Origin: Bdellovibrionales bacterium
Lineage (GTDB): Bacteria > Bdellovibrionota > Bdellovibrionia > Bdellovibrionales > Bdellovibrionaceae
Length of the DNA stretch: 64,000 nucleotides
Direction of reading: 5' to 3'
NCBI GenBank assembly: GCA_016713585.1
Contig: JADJOV010000007.1
Coordinates: forward strand, 49,050-113,049
This document shows, in pieces, positions 8,119 through 16,982 of the stretch. Within the stretch, counting starts at the first letter, position 1. Each line of letters begins with the position of its first letter. The translations under genes were made by a program, and so were the position numbers. The notes beneath the pieces are model-generated. The model did no database searches. It was not told the origin of the DNA and was given only the letters and a program-made list of their open reading frames with translations.

Positions 8119-10371
8119 ATGTTTGATGCCTTCACTTCAGAACTGAAAAATATTGGTGATCTGAATGCTTTTTGCACAAGCCTGAGCCTACCTAACGACG
8201 AGCTTTCTTTGTCTGTTGATCCAGTTGGAAGCATTGCGCTTCCTATTTCAGAACGAATGGCAAAAGCTCTCATTGTCGAGGCTGAATTGGCTAAGTTTGG
8301 ACTCAAAGATCAAACCCTTTTGGATCAAGAGATTCGAAATACCTGGGTCATCGAAAAAAGTAGAATTCAAACGAATCCTCAATGGGAAAAAACATTAAAT
8401 AGTTCTCTCGAAATTGTTCGTGATAAGCTGGGACTTCCAAGTGAAGGACAGCTGTCCGCCGAGCTTCACAATTTTCTGATCTATATGCCCGGCCAATTTT
8501 TCAAATCGCACCAAGATAGTGAAAAAGCAGATGGGATGTTAGCTACATTGATCGTATTGCTGCCCAGCGAGTTCACTGGTGGTGAACTCATTGTTGATCA
8601 ACATGGCGATAAATTATTTTTCGAGTCGAACGCCGAAACAAGATCCAATCTGACTCTCATAGCTTTTTATTCTGACTGTTACCATGAGGTCAAGGAAGTG
8701 AAAAGTGGATTTCGTTTTGCTCTAACTTATAATCTCTTTTTTAAATTCCCGCCGTTCGCAACAAAATCGGTGGTATCGAATCCTAAGCTCAAGGCATTTT
8801 TTTGCAGCTACTTCTTCAATCCATCACCAGGGAAACTGTCTGATGTCTCTAAAACTCCAACTTGGCTGGTCTATTTGCTTGATCACCAATATACCCAAAG
8901 TAGTCTTGCTTGGGAAAACCTGAGAGGAGCAGATCGCGAAAACGTTCATCACATAGTCGCCTGTGCAGAAGGCTTAGGACTTACTACACACTTAGCATTG
9001 GCAGATATACATGAAACATGGGGTACAGAAGACGATAGTTATTATGGTTTTCAGCGGAGAAATCGTTGGAATGACCTCGATGACCGCGATGATTCTTCGG
9101 AATCGGAGAACTATCGTTTGGTGGAACTTATTAATGATGAAATTGAGCTCCGTCACTGGATAGATTTTTCGGGAAGAAAATTAGATCAGAGGCGGCGTTT
9201 TGTCGGGCGCGATAATGTTTGTTGGACTAAATCGGTGGATGAATGTCAGCCTTTCAAGAGTGAATATGAAGGATTCATGGGTAACTACGGAAACACCCTT
9301 GATCGGTGGTATCATCGTGCTGCGATCATTCTGTGGAAAAAAAATGATGAGCTTGTAAATACATTTATTTGTGATCATGTTGAGGCAATTCATCTAATTG
9401 AAAACCGGTTGAAAGAAAATTTGGGGGAAGGACAGGCTGCTCTTCGCGAGATACTGCCATACTGGCCGGCGCAAGCGCATCGGATCTTTGATTCTCAAGT
9501 GATTCTTAAATTGGCAGTTTTAGTTAGTGACGATGAATTGGCTTCGAAATTACTAAATTCAATTGGTTTTGCAGTTCTCTCTGAGCCAAATATGGATCTC
9601 ATTGAATCACTCATCGACAAGTATGGTGAGGAATGGGCTCTCGATCTACTTAATGAGTGGCAGAAGCTCAGGGGCTGGGATCGTACTGACTTTGAATACA
9701 AGAGTCTTTACTCTCTTGTTCAAAAACTGTCTCCTAAGTATTTTAGAGTTGGCCAGTGGCTCATAGAAAGCCAATTCTCGAAATTGATGGAGCGTGATTC
9801 GATGGATCTCAAAACGGCGAGCGTGCGAGATCGGAAAAATGGTCTGAAAGAGCGATTTGATTTTGCGCTAGCACTGTTGTTGGCATCTACCGAGTGTGAC
9901 GAGGATCAAACTCACGAGTCCATTGCGCAGTATCTGATGAAATATCCCAAACTCTATCCGCCTTCTGATGTGGTAGAACTTTTTTTTGGACTAGAGGTCA
10001 AACATTACGTTCAATTTTTCAGCGAGTTGGATAGCCGAGTGTCTAAAGAATTGCAGGCTCCCCGTAATCAGGGAGATTGGTCAATCACTGAACACATTCC
10101 ACATGACTGCAGAGACTGCGAATATTTGAAGAATTTTCTATCAAGTTCCACCACTCAAAGACTTGTGTGGCCTCTCGCTAAGGATCGGCGCCAACATATT
10201 CATCAAATCGTAAGCGGAATGGACATTCCCGTGAAACATGAAACTCTACATCAAGGATCACCTCATAAATTGATCTTAACAAAAACTCCGGAACTTTTTG
10301 AAAAAAGCATTTCTCAAACGAAAGTGATTGAAAAAAGTTTAGCAAAGCTTCGTGGTTTAAAGGGACCTTGA
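8119..10371 (+). CDS. Large protein with N-terminal prolyl-4-hydroxylase-type 2OG-Fe(II) oxygenase domain
   Basis: 750 residues. Residues about 85-215 form a 2-oxoglutarate/Fe(II) dioxygenase domain: His131-x-Asp133 (SHQDSEK), distal His189 (CYHEVKEV) and the 2OG-binding Arg199 (GFRFAL), with LIVLLPSEFTGGELIV between. The remaining 530 residues match no family I recognise; they are acidic, helical and contain a Cys pair near the C-terminus (HDCRDCEY). P4H-type enzymes hydroxylate prolines or other side chains; the substrate is unknown. It is the first cargo gene after the integrase, so it may be an island-specific function. Confidence 0.72.
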   Translation: MFDAFTSELKNIGDLNAFCTSLSLPNDELSLSVDPVGSIALPISERMAKALIVEAELAKFGLKDQTLLDQEIRNTWVIEKSRIQTNPQWEKTLNSSLEIVRDKLGLPSEGQLSAELHNFLIYMPGQFFKSHQDSEKADGMLATLIVLLPSEFTGGELIVDQHGDKLFFESNAETRSNLTLIAFYSDCYHEVKEVKSGFRFALTYNLFFKFPPFATKSVVSNPKLKAFFCSYFFNPSPGKLSDVSKTPTWLVYLLDHQYTQSSLAWENLRGADRENVHHIVACAEGLGLTTHLALADIHETWGTEDDSYYGFQRRNRWNDLDDRDDSSESENYRLVELINDEIELRHWIDFSGRKLDQRRRFVGRDNVCWTKSVDECQPFKSEYEGFMGNYGNTLDRWYHRAAIILWKKNDELVNTFICDHVEAIHLIENRLKENLGEGQAALREILPYWPAQAHRIFDSQVILKLAVLVSDDELASKLLNSIGFAVLSEPNMDLIESLIDKYGEEWALDLLNEWQKLRGWDRTDFEYKSLYSLVQKLSPKYFRVGQWLIESQFSKLMERDSMDLKTASVRDRKNGLKERFDFALALLLASTECDEDQTHESIAQYLMKYPKLYPPSDVVELFFGLEVKHYVQFFSELDSRVSKELQAPRNQGDWSITEHIPHDCRDCEYLKNFLSSSTTQRLVWPLAKDRRQHIHQIVSGMDIPVKHETLHQGSPHKLILTKTPELFEKSISQTKVIEKSLAKLRGLKGP

Positions 10372-10559
10372 CCACAAGAAGTCGGGTCAACTCATACGCC
10401 TTTGTGACGGAAACCGTCGCTTTGGCTTTTTGTGACCTAATTGTAAAAAGGAGAACCGGTTGCTGCCAGCAATTTTGTCCTCATAAGGAAGTTTATAAAT
10501 CGTCTCTTTCGTCTCCTGGGTCACACTTGCATGGGAATTTAATTTATGTGATTGGAGAT

Positions 10560-10712
10560 CTGCTTTGGTCGATATCTTCGGTCCCCTATATTCGGGGGTT
10601 GCATGTGGTCCATCAGGTAACTACTTACCTGATGCTGTTTGTTGTGCTAATAGAATACGTAGGTAAAAATTCACAAGTGTGAGAAGAGCCCGGCCGGGTT
10701 TCTTGTTTTTTT
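10560..10712 (+). ncRNA. Candidate structured RNA ending in a terminator-like hairpin
   Basis: The gap 10372-10850 holds no convincing gene. Three hairpins follow each other: CCCC-TATATTC-GGGG near 10583-10597, the perfect 10-bp stem CATCAGGTAA/TTACCTGATG at 10611-10634, and CCC-GGCC-GGG inside a longer stem (AAGA...TCTT) at 10683-10705 followed by seven T. Consecutive stems ending in a terminator suggest a small RNA or the 3' end of a lost transcript. No family is recognised. Confidence 0.3.
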
Positions 10713-10827
10713 CGCCTAGACATTCTTCAGTCTATGTTTTTGGAAAGAGTAGCACTGGTAAGTGAGATATTGGTTGGCGATGGTTATGATGTTAAGAATA
10801 TCTTAAATGCTTAGTTGATGGGACCCA

Positions 10828-10989
10828 ATGAAAGAAAAGTAATTTTGAGGCCAAGTCCTCCGCTATAAAACAGACGAAGGTAAAACTCGAATTGAAGTCC
10901 AATTGGAAAGTGATATGGTATGGCATTCCTTGAATCAAATGGCCGAACTGCTGCTGAGGTCATTAATGAACCCCACCGTAGATCGCTGA
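10828..10989 (+). pseudogene. N-terminal remnant of a RhuM-family protein
   Basis: An ATG-started frame with two early stops (TAA, TGA) continues as LRYKTDEGKTRIEVQLESDM and VWHSLNQMAEL, then ends at a TGA. This is the characteristic N-terminus of RhuM/virulence-protein family members (YKTDDGKTRIEV...WLSQ.QMAELF), which occur on mobile islands, often near restriction systems. Only about 45 residues of a ~330-residue protein remain. Confidence 0.6.
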
Positions 10990-11148
10990 TAGCGGTCCAC
11001 GGATGACCGGCTCACCGGCCAAAAGGGTCCCATTGGAAGTCGGCGCCTGCACTTTTGGGCACGTAATCGGGTTTAAATACGGTGATAGGAAGGATTGGGG
11101 ATAAAATGGGTAGACAATTGATATACTCTCTGATAAGGTAGGTAGTGG

Positions 11149-11463
11149 ATGGCGAAGGCTAGAGTCCTAGTTGATGATGTTTTGGTTTTTCTTGAAGGTA
11201 GATTCTTTGCTGAGCTGAAGGTATTTGACGTTCCGGTATCGAGGAAGTTCCCGGATGGTATCAAGGTGCGCTGTGTACTGGTCGATGCGGAAAGCAAGAA
11301 ACCTGTGTTGCTGCTAGATAATCATGAGCCCTTTGGCTTTCATCTGCATACGAAGTTGCCAGAGGATAAGAACTTTCGGGTTTCACTGATGATTGAAACG
11401 TATCCTGAGGCCATTGCCCATTTTATGAAGGAAGCGAAGAAGGTGGTGAAACGTGAAAAATAG
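11149..11463 (+). CDS. TumE-type (DUF6516) toxin
   Basis: 104 residues. The pattern of a short beta-rich start (ARVLVDDVLVFLEGRFFAELKVFDVPVS), a central RCVLVD...LLDNHEPFGFHLHTKLPE and a C-terminal helix (EAIAHFMKEAKKVV) matches the TumE/DUF6516 toxin family. The next gene overlaps it by 11 bp and encodes a helix-turn-helix protein, the expected TumA partner in toxin-first order. A TATACT -10-like sequence lies about 25 bp upstream. Assignment rests on family resemblance and context. Confidence 0.65.
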   Translation: MAKARVLVDDVLVFLEGRFFAELKVFDVPVSRKFPDGIKVRCVLVDAESKKPVLLLDNHEPFGFHLHTKLPEDKNFRVSLMIETYPEAIAHFMKEAKKVVKREK

Positions 11464-11860
11464 TAGAACTTTGTATGTTGAGTTTCGAGATCTAGACGAC
11501 ATTGCTAAAGACCTTATGAGGGTTTTTAAAACCAGGGACCCCAGGGTTCAACCGAAAGAAGTGGTGTACTTCGACACGGTAACGTCCTTTCGCGGCTTCA
11601 TGACTTTGCAAAAGCTTGAGATACTTACGATGATCGCGACCGTTGAACCCAAATCGATTTATGAGTTAGCACAGCTTGTAGATCGTGGCTTAGCGGCAGT
11701 GCAGAAGGATTGCCAGATCTTGGAGTCATCGCGCTTTATTAAGTTTGAGAAACAAAAAGGTGGACGCGGATCAATCAAGCCAGTGCTGGCCTTTGATTAT
11801 GATCGAATTGTCGTGAAACGACCGGATCACCCCTACTCGCTAAAGTTTGAGGCGGCCTAA
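11453..11860 (+). CDS. TumA-type helix-turn-helix antitoxin
   Basis: 135 residues. Residues about 55-115 form a MarR/winged-helix type DNA-binding domain (TLQKLEILTMIATVEPKSIYELAQLVDRGLAAVQKDCQIL, then a wing FEKQKGGRGS). It overlaps the TumE-type toxin gene by 11 bp, so translation is coupled and the protein very likely neutralises the toxin and represses the operon. A copy of the GTGCCATCAAAATGGCAC palindrome lies 32 bp after its stop. Confidence 0.65.
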   Translation: MKNSRTLYVEFRDLDDIAKDLMRVFKTRDPRVQPKEVVYFDTVTSFRGFMTLQKLEILTMIATVEPKSIYELAQLVDRGLAAVQKDCQILESSRFIKFEKQKGGRGSIKPVLAFDYDRIVVKRPDHPYSLKFEAA

Positions 11861-11891
11861 CGCCATCTTGATCATGGCATTTGAACTAAAG

Positions 11892-12405
11892 TTGTGCCAT
11901 CAAAATGGCACGTTTACTTGCGCAAACGAATATATCAAAAATCGCCAAGGCAAAAGATCAGCACGTTGAACCAGGAATACTTCTGCACGTCTTTTTGCCT
12001 TCAAAGAAGGCTGCGCGACTTACTACTTTCTTCTTCGCTCTATGAGTATTGGCTCTCAAACTTCCAACACAAAAATGCGTTCCGCTCGAGTATTCTGGGC
12101 TTCTTTAGACTTGAGTATTCGTTAATATACGTCTCTTCCATAAAATTCACCGATGCCCCCGAAGCCTGCCGTCTCTCACGCCTGAGAACAGTCTTTCTCC
12201 TAAATCACCCCTTTCGAATCGGGAAATCCTGAGCGCTGCTTTATTTCACGGTCATTTTTGATCTCTCGGAAGTATCGAAATATTTGCAATTTTGATATGA
12301 CAAGCGAGCCAAGGTAAAAAATCTATGCGGTTTCTCGGGCATTTGAGCAGCCCTTGGCGTTCTATTGCTTTTGGGCAGGGATACGTGCCATTCTTGATGC
12401 GACAA
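11892..12405 (+). repeat. Copy A of a ~500-bp non-coding element with inverted ends
   Basis: About 514 bp closely matching copy B (16983-17467). The left end reads TTGTGCCATCAAAATGGCAC and the right end is a degraded reverse complement (ACGTGCCATTCTTGATGCGACAA region). No coding sequence is supported inside. Copy A has about 30 bp, a near-duplication around GAGTATTC, that is missing from copy B. Non-coding DNA between matching inverted ends suggests a MITE-like element; no autonomous parent is recognised in the window. Confidence 0.7.
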
Positions 12406-12479
12406 TTTTTTCATTGGACTGTCAACTTACTCTGTATTTTTATGATCAGAGTTTTTCTCGATTCCTAGTGATCAGTGAT

Positions 12480-12915
12480 TTACTTACTTTCAAAAAGCGC
12501 TATTCGATTCCCATCAAGATCTTTGAATTCTGCAACGTAACCATATTCACCTGCCGCAGTTTTAGGGAACAAAAATTTCGCCACCTTTAGATTTTATCTT
12601 TTCAAGTGCTTTATCAATATTACTTGTAGATAAGTAAATCAAACTTCCCGATGTCGAGGGTTTATAAATTTCACCTTTTGCCAAAGCCCCTGTTATGCCA
12701 GGTTTATTCCCATTAAAAGGGAATAAAGCCATTTCATTTCCATGAATTCTTTCTTTTGTGAATTCACAGTTAAAAACTGATGAATAAAACTTCATCGCTC
12801 TATCTAAATCTAAAACTGGGATTTCAAAATATGATCCGATGTTGCCCATAGGGCCTCCTGTATCGGCAAAAGAATGAGCGGAAAAAATTAATAACAAAAG
12901 GATAATCTTTTTCAT
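12480..12915 (-). pseudogene. Exported VOC/glyoxalase-fold protein, frameshifted
   Basis: The start chosen (12915) has AAGAGGG upstream and gives a signal peptide MKKIILLLLIFSAHSFA. The mature part is a single vicinal-oxygen-chelate domain (GSYFEIPVLDLDRAMKFYSSVF, later ALEKIKSKGGEIFVP). The frame breaks near 12565 at GTTCCCTAAAAC; removing one C continues PKTAAGEYGYVAEFKDLDGN and RIALFESK to a stop at 12480, the normal end of this fold. VOC proteins bind metals and act as lyases, dioxygenases or resistance proteins; export is atypical. Confidence 0.7.
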
Positions 12916-12927
12916 ATTTGCCCTCTT

Positions 12928-13224
12928 GTGAGTCAGCAATGTTACATAAAAAGTTTAAGCAGTAAAGATGAAATCGACTGTTCGGAAGTTTTAAAGAAGA
13001 AAATTATTAGCTATAGGACGCCGAAGGGGCGACTTTTAAAAGTCCCAGATGAGTTGGCAATGGAGCTCTTATTCGCATGGGAGCGATGGTCTGGACCGGC
13101 CAGAGGGATTTATTCGTACCTGGGCGTCGATTACAGAATGATGGCACAATTTTACATTATCAATCGGATTTCATTTATAGTTTTTGAGGTACCTGCGAAT
13201 CTAAGTAAACCAGGCACGCGGTGA
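12928..13224 (+). CDS. Hypothetical protein, possibly an element-associated helix-turn-helix remnant
   Basis: 98 residues, no firm family. The middle (ELLFAWERWSGPARGIYSYLGVDYRMMAQ) has the rhythm of helix-turn-helix proteins that accompany transposases (a segment of the form FxxWExxxG...LGV). It overlaps the promoter side of the VOC gene head-to-head, with 12 bp between starts. Codon use does not separate it from neighbouring DNA. It may be spurious. Confidence 0.3.
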   Translation: MSQQCYIKSLSSKDEIDCSEVLKKKIISYRTPKGRLLKVPDELAMELLFAWERWSGPARGIYSYLGVDYRMMAQFYIINRISFIVFEVPANLSKPGTR

Positions 13225-13258
13225 TCCTTCCTAAACGATTGCCGGGAAAAACGGCATA

Positions 13259-14182
13259 CTATCGCGTCCTTTGAAACGCCTGAATGAGGTCGCTTGTCAT
13301 CAACTTGCGCTTTTCGGGGTCCATTTTTTTTATGTTTTCAAGCTTCCACAGCACGGCAGGGAGCGATGCAAGTTTTTCTTCAGCAAACAGATTCCAAATG
13401 GGTTCCCCTTTTGAAAAAGATATCAGAAACTCTTTGTCATTGTCTGTCAGCGTCCTGTGAATCAGCGCAATCATGTGGGCACGAGTTCCTTCAAAATCTG
13501 CATAGGTAAATGGAATCGACGTCATTCCAGTAAACTCTCTTTCAAACAACTCCCCCTGGTCCCGAAGTGTTGGATTTATGACTTCATGAATTGGCCTTTT
13601 GTGACTTAGGAGGTAGCAGATCAATCCGTTTTTAATTTTATCCGTCAGACCTTCGTTTTGCATAAGCAAAAATACATCAAAGAGGTCCCGTGGGTGTTGA
13701 CGATCAAGTGCCGCTGCAAGTTTTCCGCCATAGAGATCACCCAGATTAGCAACTGTCATTTCTAGCTCGACCTCAAATTCTTCAACAGCTGCAGTTTGCA
13801 ACGAACGAGCATTTGTAGAATACAGCGAGCCTCGAATGACTGGGTTTGCCTCGACTTTAACCGTGACGCCATTGCGTTCGATATAGATCTTCGCTTCGTC
13901 GTTCCTGAGAAATTCGCTTTGATGACTTCACTTTAGAACCTGGAATTTTCGATTCGAGGTTGGACTTAATGCGAAGAAGTGCGGCTGCGATCAAAGTGAG
14001 TGCTTGTCTTCGCGGCTCTTCGCCCATATAAGTTAGATCGATATCGACACTCAGTCGAGGCATATTTCTTACAAATAAATTGATTGCAGTTCCGCCCTTA
14101 AGAGCAAAGCATTTTCTTGCTCAATGAATGGTAAGACAGAGAGGAGAAGTTCAACCTGTTTTTTATACTGTTCCAGATTCAC
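13259..14182 (-). pseudogene. AbiEii-family nucleotidyltransferase toxin, frameshifted
   Basis: The gene starts at GTG 14182 behind CGGAGG, inside the end of the AbiEi gene. The restored protein begins MNLEQYKKQVELLLSVLPFI and continues ALKGGTAINLFVRNMPRLSV-DIDLTY, the nucleotidyltransferase signature of the AbiEii/AbiGii toxin family, then the frame of 13259-13801 (GDLYGGKLAAALDRQHPRDLFDV) supplies the C-terminal part. At least two one-base shifts (about 14110 and 13905) break it. AbiEii transfers nucleotides onto tRNA and acts with AbiEi in phage abortive infection. Confidence 0.8.
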
Positions 14183-14965
14183 GGGCCTCCGCGGGTACAG
14201 TTATTTTATATTTCGGATCGTAATATCCTTTTTTGTAAATAAGGCGCTTGCCGCTGCCAAGTTCAATACGACTCTGATTCAGTTTTCGAAACCAGGGGTG
14301 CTGTACTCGATTCGCAAGGTGCAAAAATAGCCTTTTTACTTTCACCGATTGACATTTTTCAAGTAGATCTTGGAGAAGAGTAGCTCTGAGTGAAGTGAGT
14401 CCTTCCATGATTTTGAAAGCGTCATCGTAGCCCCTTGTTTGTGGAACTCCATCCAAAAATTCTAGTATGGCCATCTCTGCTGAGGAAATGATGACCGATA
14501 TTCGCCCATGATTATAGATTGAATAGCCAGCTGCTTTTTTTTTCCAAAGTCGTCATTGCTTTCTTCGAACAAATTGGTCCCTGTGAATTCAACCTGGGCC
14601 TTCCACGAAAATTTTTTAAACCAGGACGGAAGTTTTGTGCCTGACTTTCCGACAAGTGATAGTGAGGTCTTACCAAATTTCAAGTAATGAGCCTTTCCAT
14701 GAAGATCCAAGGCTGTTCGAGCTCCGACATGGATTTTAAGATCCATCTGTTTCTGTAGAGCTTCGATCCCACCGGGCCATTCGATAAGATCTCCTCTTTT
14801 TTTATAGGCCCCTGAACCAACCGCTTCGATCCAGCCGCTTCGTTTGTACTTGTAGAGGAGTTGCCTCATAAGACCGTGCTTTTCAAGCCAAGCGGTTGTC
14901 TTTATGGTTCCATCTGGCCAACTGGCAAAAAGTTGGTTTATTTTAGACTCGTTTTGTAAACCCAT
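14163..14965 (-). pseudogene. AbiEi-family antitoxin, frameshifted
   Basis: Two frames make one protein. 14462-14965 gives the N-terminal winged helix and central domain (INQLFASWPDGTIKTTAWLEKHG, VGARTALDLHGKAHYLKFG); 14163-14474 gives the C-terminal domain (SSAEMAILEFLDGVPQ, VKVKRLFLHLANRVQHPWF, GSGKRLIYKKGYYDPKYKIT). A one-base shift near 14508 separates them. AbiEi represses the operon and counters AbiEii. The end overlaps the AbiEii start. Both genes of the module are broken as sequenced. Confidence 0.8.
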
Positions 14966-15072
14966 AGTTTACTTATAGTCATCTTATCAAACTGAGACAA
15001 GATTTAAGTTTATAATTGTTCTTAAATGTAAACCTAGCGGTGACATTTAGGACTAAGGTCAAACCTGACTTG

Positions 15073-15255
15073 CTATTGGGGCCCTTCCCGCCGGAAAACG
15101 AACAGGCCCGGCGAGCCCCACTTGCTGGCTTTGGACTCCTCCAGGAGTTTCACCTGTGCGTACCGGATCTGCTGAGTGATTCGAGGCAACTGACCGGTCA
15201 TTGCGGCAAACAGGGTCAGCGAGAGTGCGAATTTGATGACATTATCGAGTCCCAT
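15073..15255 (-). CDS. Small hydrophobic-N-terminus protein after a recombinase fragment
   Basis: 60 residues with a good AAGGAG ahead of the ATG and a hydrophobic start (VIKFALSLTLFAAMTGQLP) that may be a signal peptide or membrane anchor. Its start overlaps the end of the recombinase fragment upstream. No family recognised. The adjoining 14966-15072 has nothing I can support. Confidence 0.35.
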   Translation of the reverse strand: MGLDNVIKFALSLTLFAAMTGQLPRITQQIRYAQVKLLEESKASKWGSPGLFVFRREGPQ

Positions 15256-15842
15256 TGCGACTTCTCCTTGTGGGTTTAGGTTCGTTGATCGTTTTACTTT
15301 CTGAGGAACTTGCTGGGTCCCAAGGCGCGTAGGTTACGACATTGCCATCGCGCTTCAGAATTGCCTCTGGATTTTCTTGATGCCACTTGATGATTTGGCG
15401 GACAGTGAAGCGGGTCCACAAAGAAGCACTGCGGGGACGGAGCTTTTGGGAATTTAGCTTCTTGGAAACTTCCTCAAACGACAGCTCCTCTTTGGACCAT
15501 CGAAGAATTAATCGAAGGGTCTCGAACTCCTGAGGATGGGGCACGAGGCGACCGCGCTCGTACTTGAAGCCATAGGGTGAGTTCCATCGAACTTGACCTG
15601 ATCTCCTTTGTCCTTGCGTCCTGTTGCCCTTGCTTGCAACCTTCAAGGAAATTCCAGCACGAATCAGAATGTCACGAAGACTCGTTCGCGGGACTCCAGT
15701 CATTCGAGCGATTTCGAGCAAAGAGTGCCCAGATTCGTACTTAGGGACGACTTCAGAAATAATTCCCTGCTCTGTAAGTCCAGGAATGCTAATTAAATCA
15801 TGGGGATAAGAAATTCCTGCTATTGTCGCGAGTGGTACCCCA
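15242..15842 (-). pseudogene. Serine-recombinase-like fragment, copy 1
   Basis: Reading leftwards from 15842 the frame gives GLTEQGIISEVVPKYESGHS, then LLEIARMTGVPRTSLRDILI (a helix-turn-helix) and WNSPYGFKYERGRLVPHPQE followed by LNSQKLRPRSASLWTRFTVR, the pattern of the recombinase domain of large serine recombinases. There is no Ser catalytic domain and no proper start, so it is a C-terminal piece. About 510 bp (15332-15842) is nearly identical to 18169-18678. The 3' end differs between the copies. Confidence 0.6.
15332..15842 (+). repeat. Direct repeat, copy 1 (~510 bp)
   Basis: This segment repeats at 18169-18678 in the same orientation with few mismatches. Both copies end abruptly at GTGGTACCCCA and carry the recombinase fragment on the minus strand. 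The pair encloses higBA, element B and the next TA pair, so recombination between them would excise about 2.8 kb. Confidence 0.8.
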
Positions 15843-15864
15843 TTCGAATTAATAGCAGGAATTC
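15811..15864. other. Inverted repeat at the end of recombinase repeat copy 1
   Basis: AATTCCTGCTATT (15811-15823) faces AATAGCAGGAATT (15852-15864) across the point where the two recombinase repeat copies diverge. Copy 2 has only the left arm. It may be an element end or recombination site. Confidence 0.45.
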
Positions 15865-15893
15865 CACACTCGGAACCACAAGAGGAAATTGAA

Positions 15894-16127
15894 TCAGAGA
15901 ACCAAGGGCGCGGAGCCAGAATCCACGTCCCTTTTTCGTTTTTTGGCAGTCATTGCCTCAGACTTCGTGGGGCCAGTGGAGCCTGCTTCGTTGTTCAACC
16001 AATAGAAAATCTGGAGACTGTCGGCGGTTGGCTTAAGGAACTGAAAGATCGTCCTCAGGAGTCTTTTCTGCTCCGTCGGGGAGCCCTTGCGCCAGAGCGC
16101 AGGAAACGTGCCGTTTTGGTGGCACAA
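15894..16127 (-). pseudogene. Possible C-terminal tail of a serine recombinase
   Basis: 77 codons: GSPTEQKRLLRTIFQFLKPT then ADSLQIFYWLNNEAGS resembles the C-terminal tails of large serine recombinases in length and pattern. The frame starts inside a copy of the GTGCC-palindrome (16108-16125). It lies upstream of and in the same direction as recombinase copy 1. Weak evidence only. Confidence 0.35.
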
Positions 16128-16141
16128 CTTTATTTAATGTT

Positions 16142-16453
16142 CTAAGAAACTTTTTTAAGATCAATCTGATAATGCAAATGGGCTTCTCTAAGCAAGTCTT
16201 GCAACGCCAATTTAATTAAAGTCGTTTCAGGAACTTTCAACTGCTTAGCAAATCTAGCCGCTCGTTCTGCGCTGATGAGTTTGCGACCTTTTTCAATGTC
16301 ACAAAGATTTGCTCTAGAAATTTTAAGTCTTTTTGCAAAGTCTGATTGAGAAGAATTATCAGCCTCACGAAATGAACGAATGAACAGCCCAACCGACATA
16401 GGGCCAAATTTCGCTTCTAATGTTTCGATACCGACATAATTTTTAATATTCAT
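16142..16453 (-). CDS. XRE-family antitoxin (HigA-like)
   Basis: 103 residues. Residues about 30-80 form a Cro/CI helix-turn-helix (SQSDFAKRLKISRANLCDIEKGRKLISAERAARFAKQL). It overlaps the RelE/HigB-like toxin gene by 11 bp and is second in the operon, the HigBA order. It should neutralise the toxin and bind the palindrome at 16738-16760. A GTGCC-palindrome lies 15 bp after its stop. Confidence 0.8.
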   Translation of the reverse strand: MNIKNYVGIETLEAKFGPMSVGLFIRSFREADNSSQSDFAKRLKISRANLCDIEKGRKLISAERAARFAKQLKVPETTLIKLALQDLLREAHLHYQIDLKKVS

Positions 16454-16730
16454 GTTTGTTCACCTCAATGACGTCTAAAAATTCAAGAGTTCCATCATGC
16501 CTTTCAATATAAATCGCACGATAAGCTCTATTTAATCGAACAGACCGCTGACCTTGTCTTTTACCTTTAAGTGGCTCGTCATGAAAGCCCTGACTTTTTC
16601 TTACGGCTGAAACACCTGACAAACTAATCGATGTCACCCAAGCATAAAATTTTCGAACGATCGGATCTGGAAGTTTATCAAGTTGCTTAGCTACTTGTTT
16701 AGACCAAACTACTTTGGTTATGTCAGCCAT
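16443..16730 (-). CDS. RelE/HigB-type toxin
   Basis: The protein read from ATG 16730 (MADITKVVWSKQVAKQLDKL) has about 95 residues; a longer frame from 16766 would place the start inside the promoter, so I reject it. The C-terminal half (FHDEPLKGKRQGQRSVRLNRAYRAIYIERH) is typical of RelE/ParE-fold mRNA interferases in HigBA modules. These cleave mRNA at the ribosome. No Shine-Dalgarno is present before 16730; the promoter spacing predicts a leaderless mRNA. Confidence 0.8.
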   Translation of the reverse strand: MADITKVVWSKQVAKQLDKLPDPIVRKFYAWVTSISLSGVSAVRKSQGFHDEPLKGKRQGQRSVRLNRAYRAIYIERHDGTLEFLDVIEVNKHEY

Positions 16731-16736
16731 GTTTAT

Positions 16737-16766
16737 AATGTACTTCGTCCTGGAGTACATTGTCAA
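16737..16766 (-). promoter_or_regulatory. higBA promoter with operator palindrome between -35 and -10
   Basis: Reading the minus strand, TTGACA (16761-16766) is followed after 18 bp by TACATT (16737-16742). ATGTACT and AGTACAT (16738-16760) form an inverted repeat with a 9-bp spacer that fills this promoter core, so a repressor bound there would block polymerase. Transcription should start at or next to the ATG at 16730. Confidence 0.6.
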
Positions 16767-16982
16767 GAGCTGTTTTTAAAAAGGAACAGAGAGTTGTGCA
16801 GGGACTAAAGCTTTATAAAGATTTACCTGTGATTTGAATAGTGTAAAACCACCCCGGTAAAGCGCAGCAGGTTCCTGGATTTACTTAGGATTTTCTCAAA
16901 ACACGCAAAGCCTTTATATCACAAACTCAATATCTCTGGTAGACTCATTGCGTGGACAGTGAAATGCTGTAATGGCAAATAA

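Noticed and set aside
10368..10682. 104-codon plus-strand frame
   Set aside because: No recognisable sequence, poor start, and it overlaps the hairpins proposed as RNA.
11894..12232. 112-codon frame inside element A (and its counterpart in element B)
   Set aside because: The frame is not maintained between the two copies and is Ser/Leu-rich without motif.
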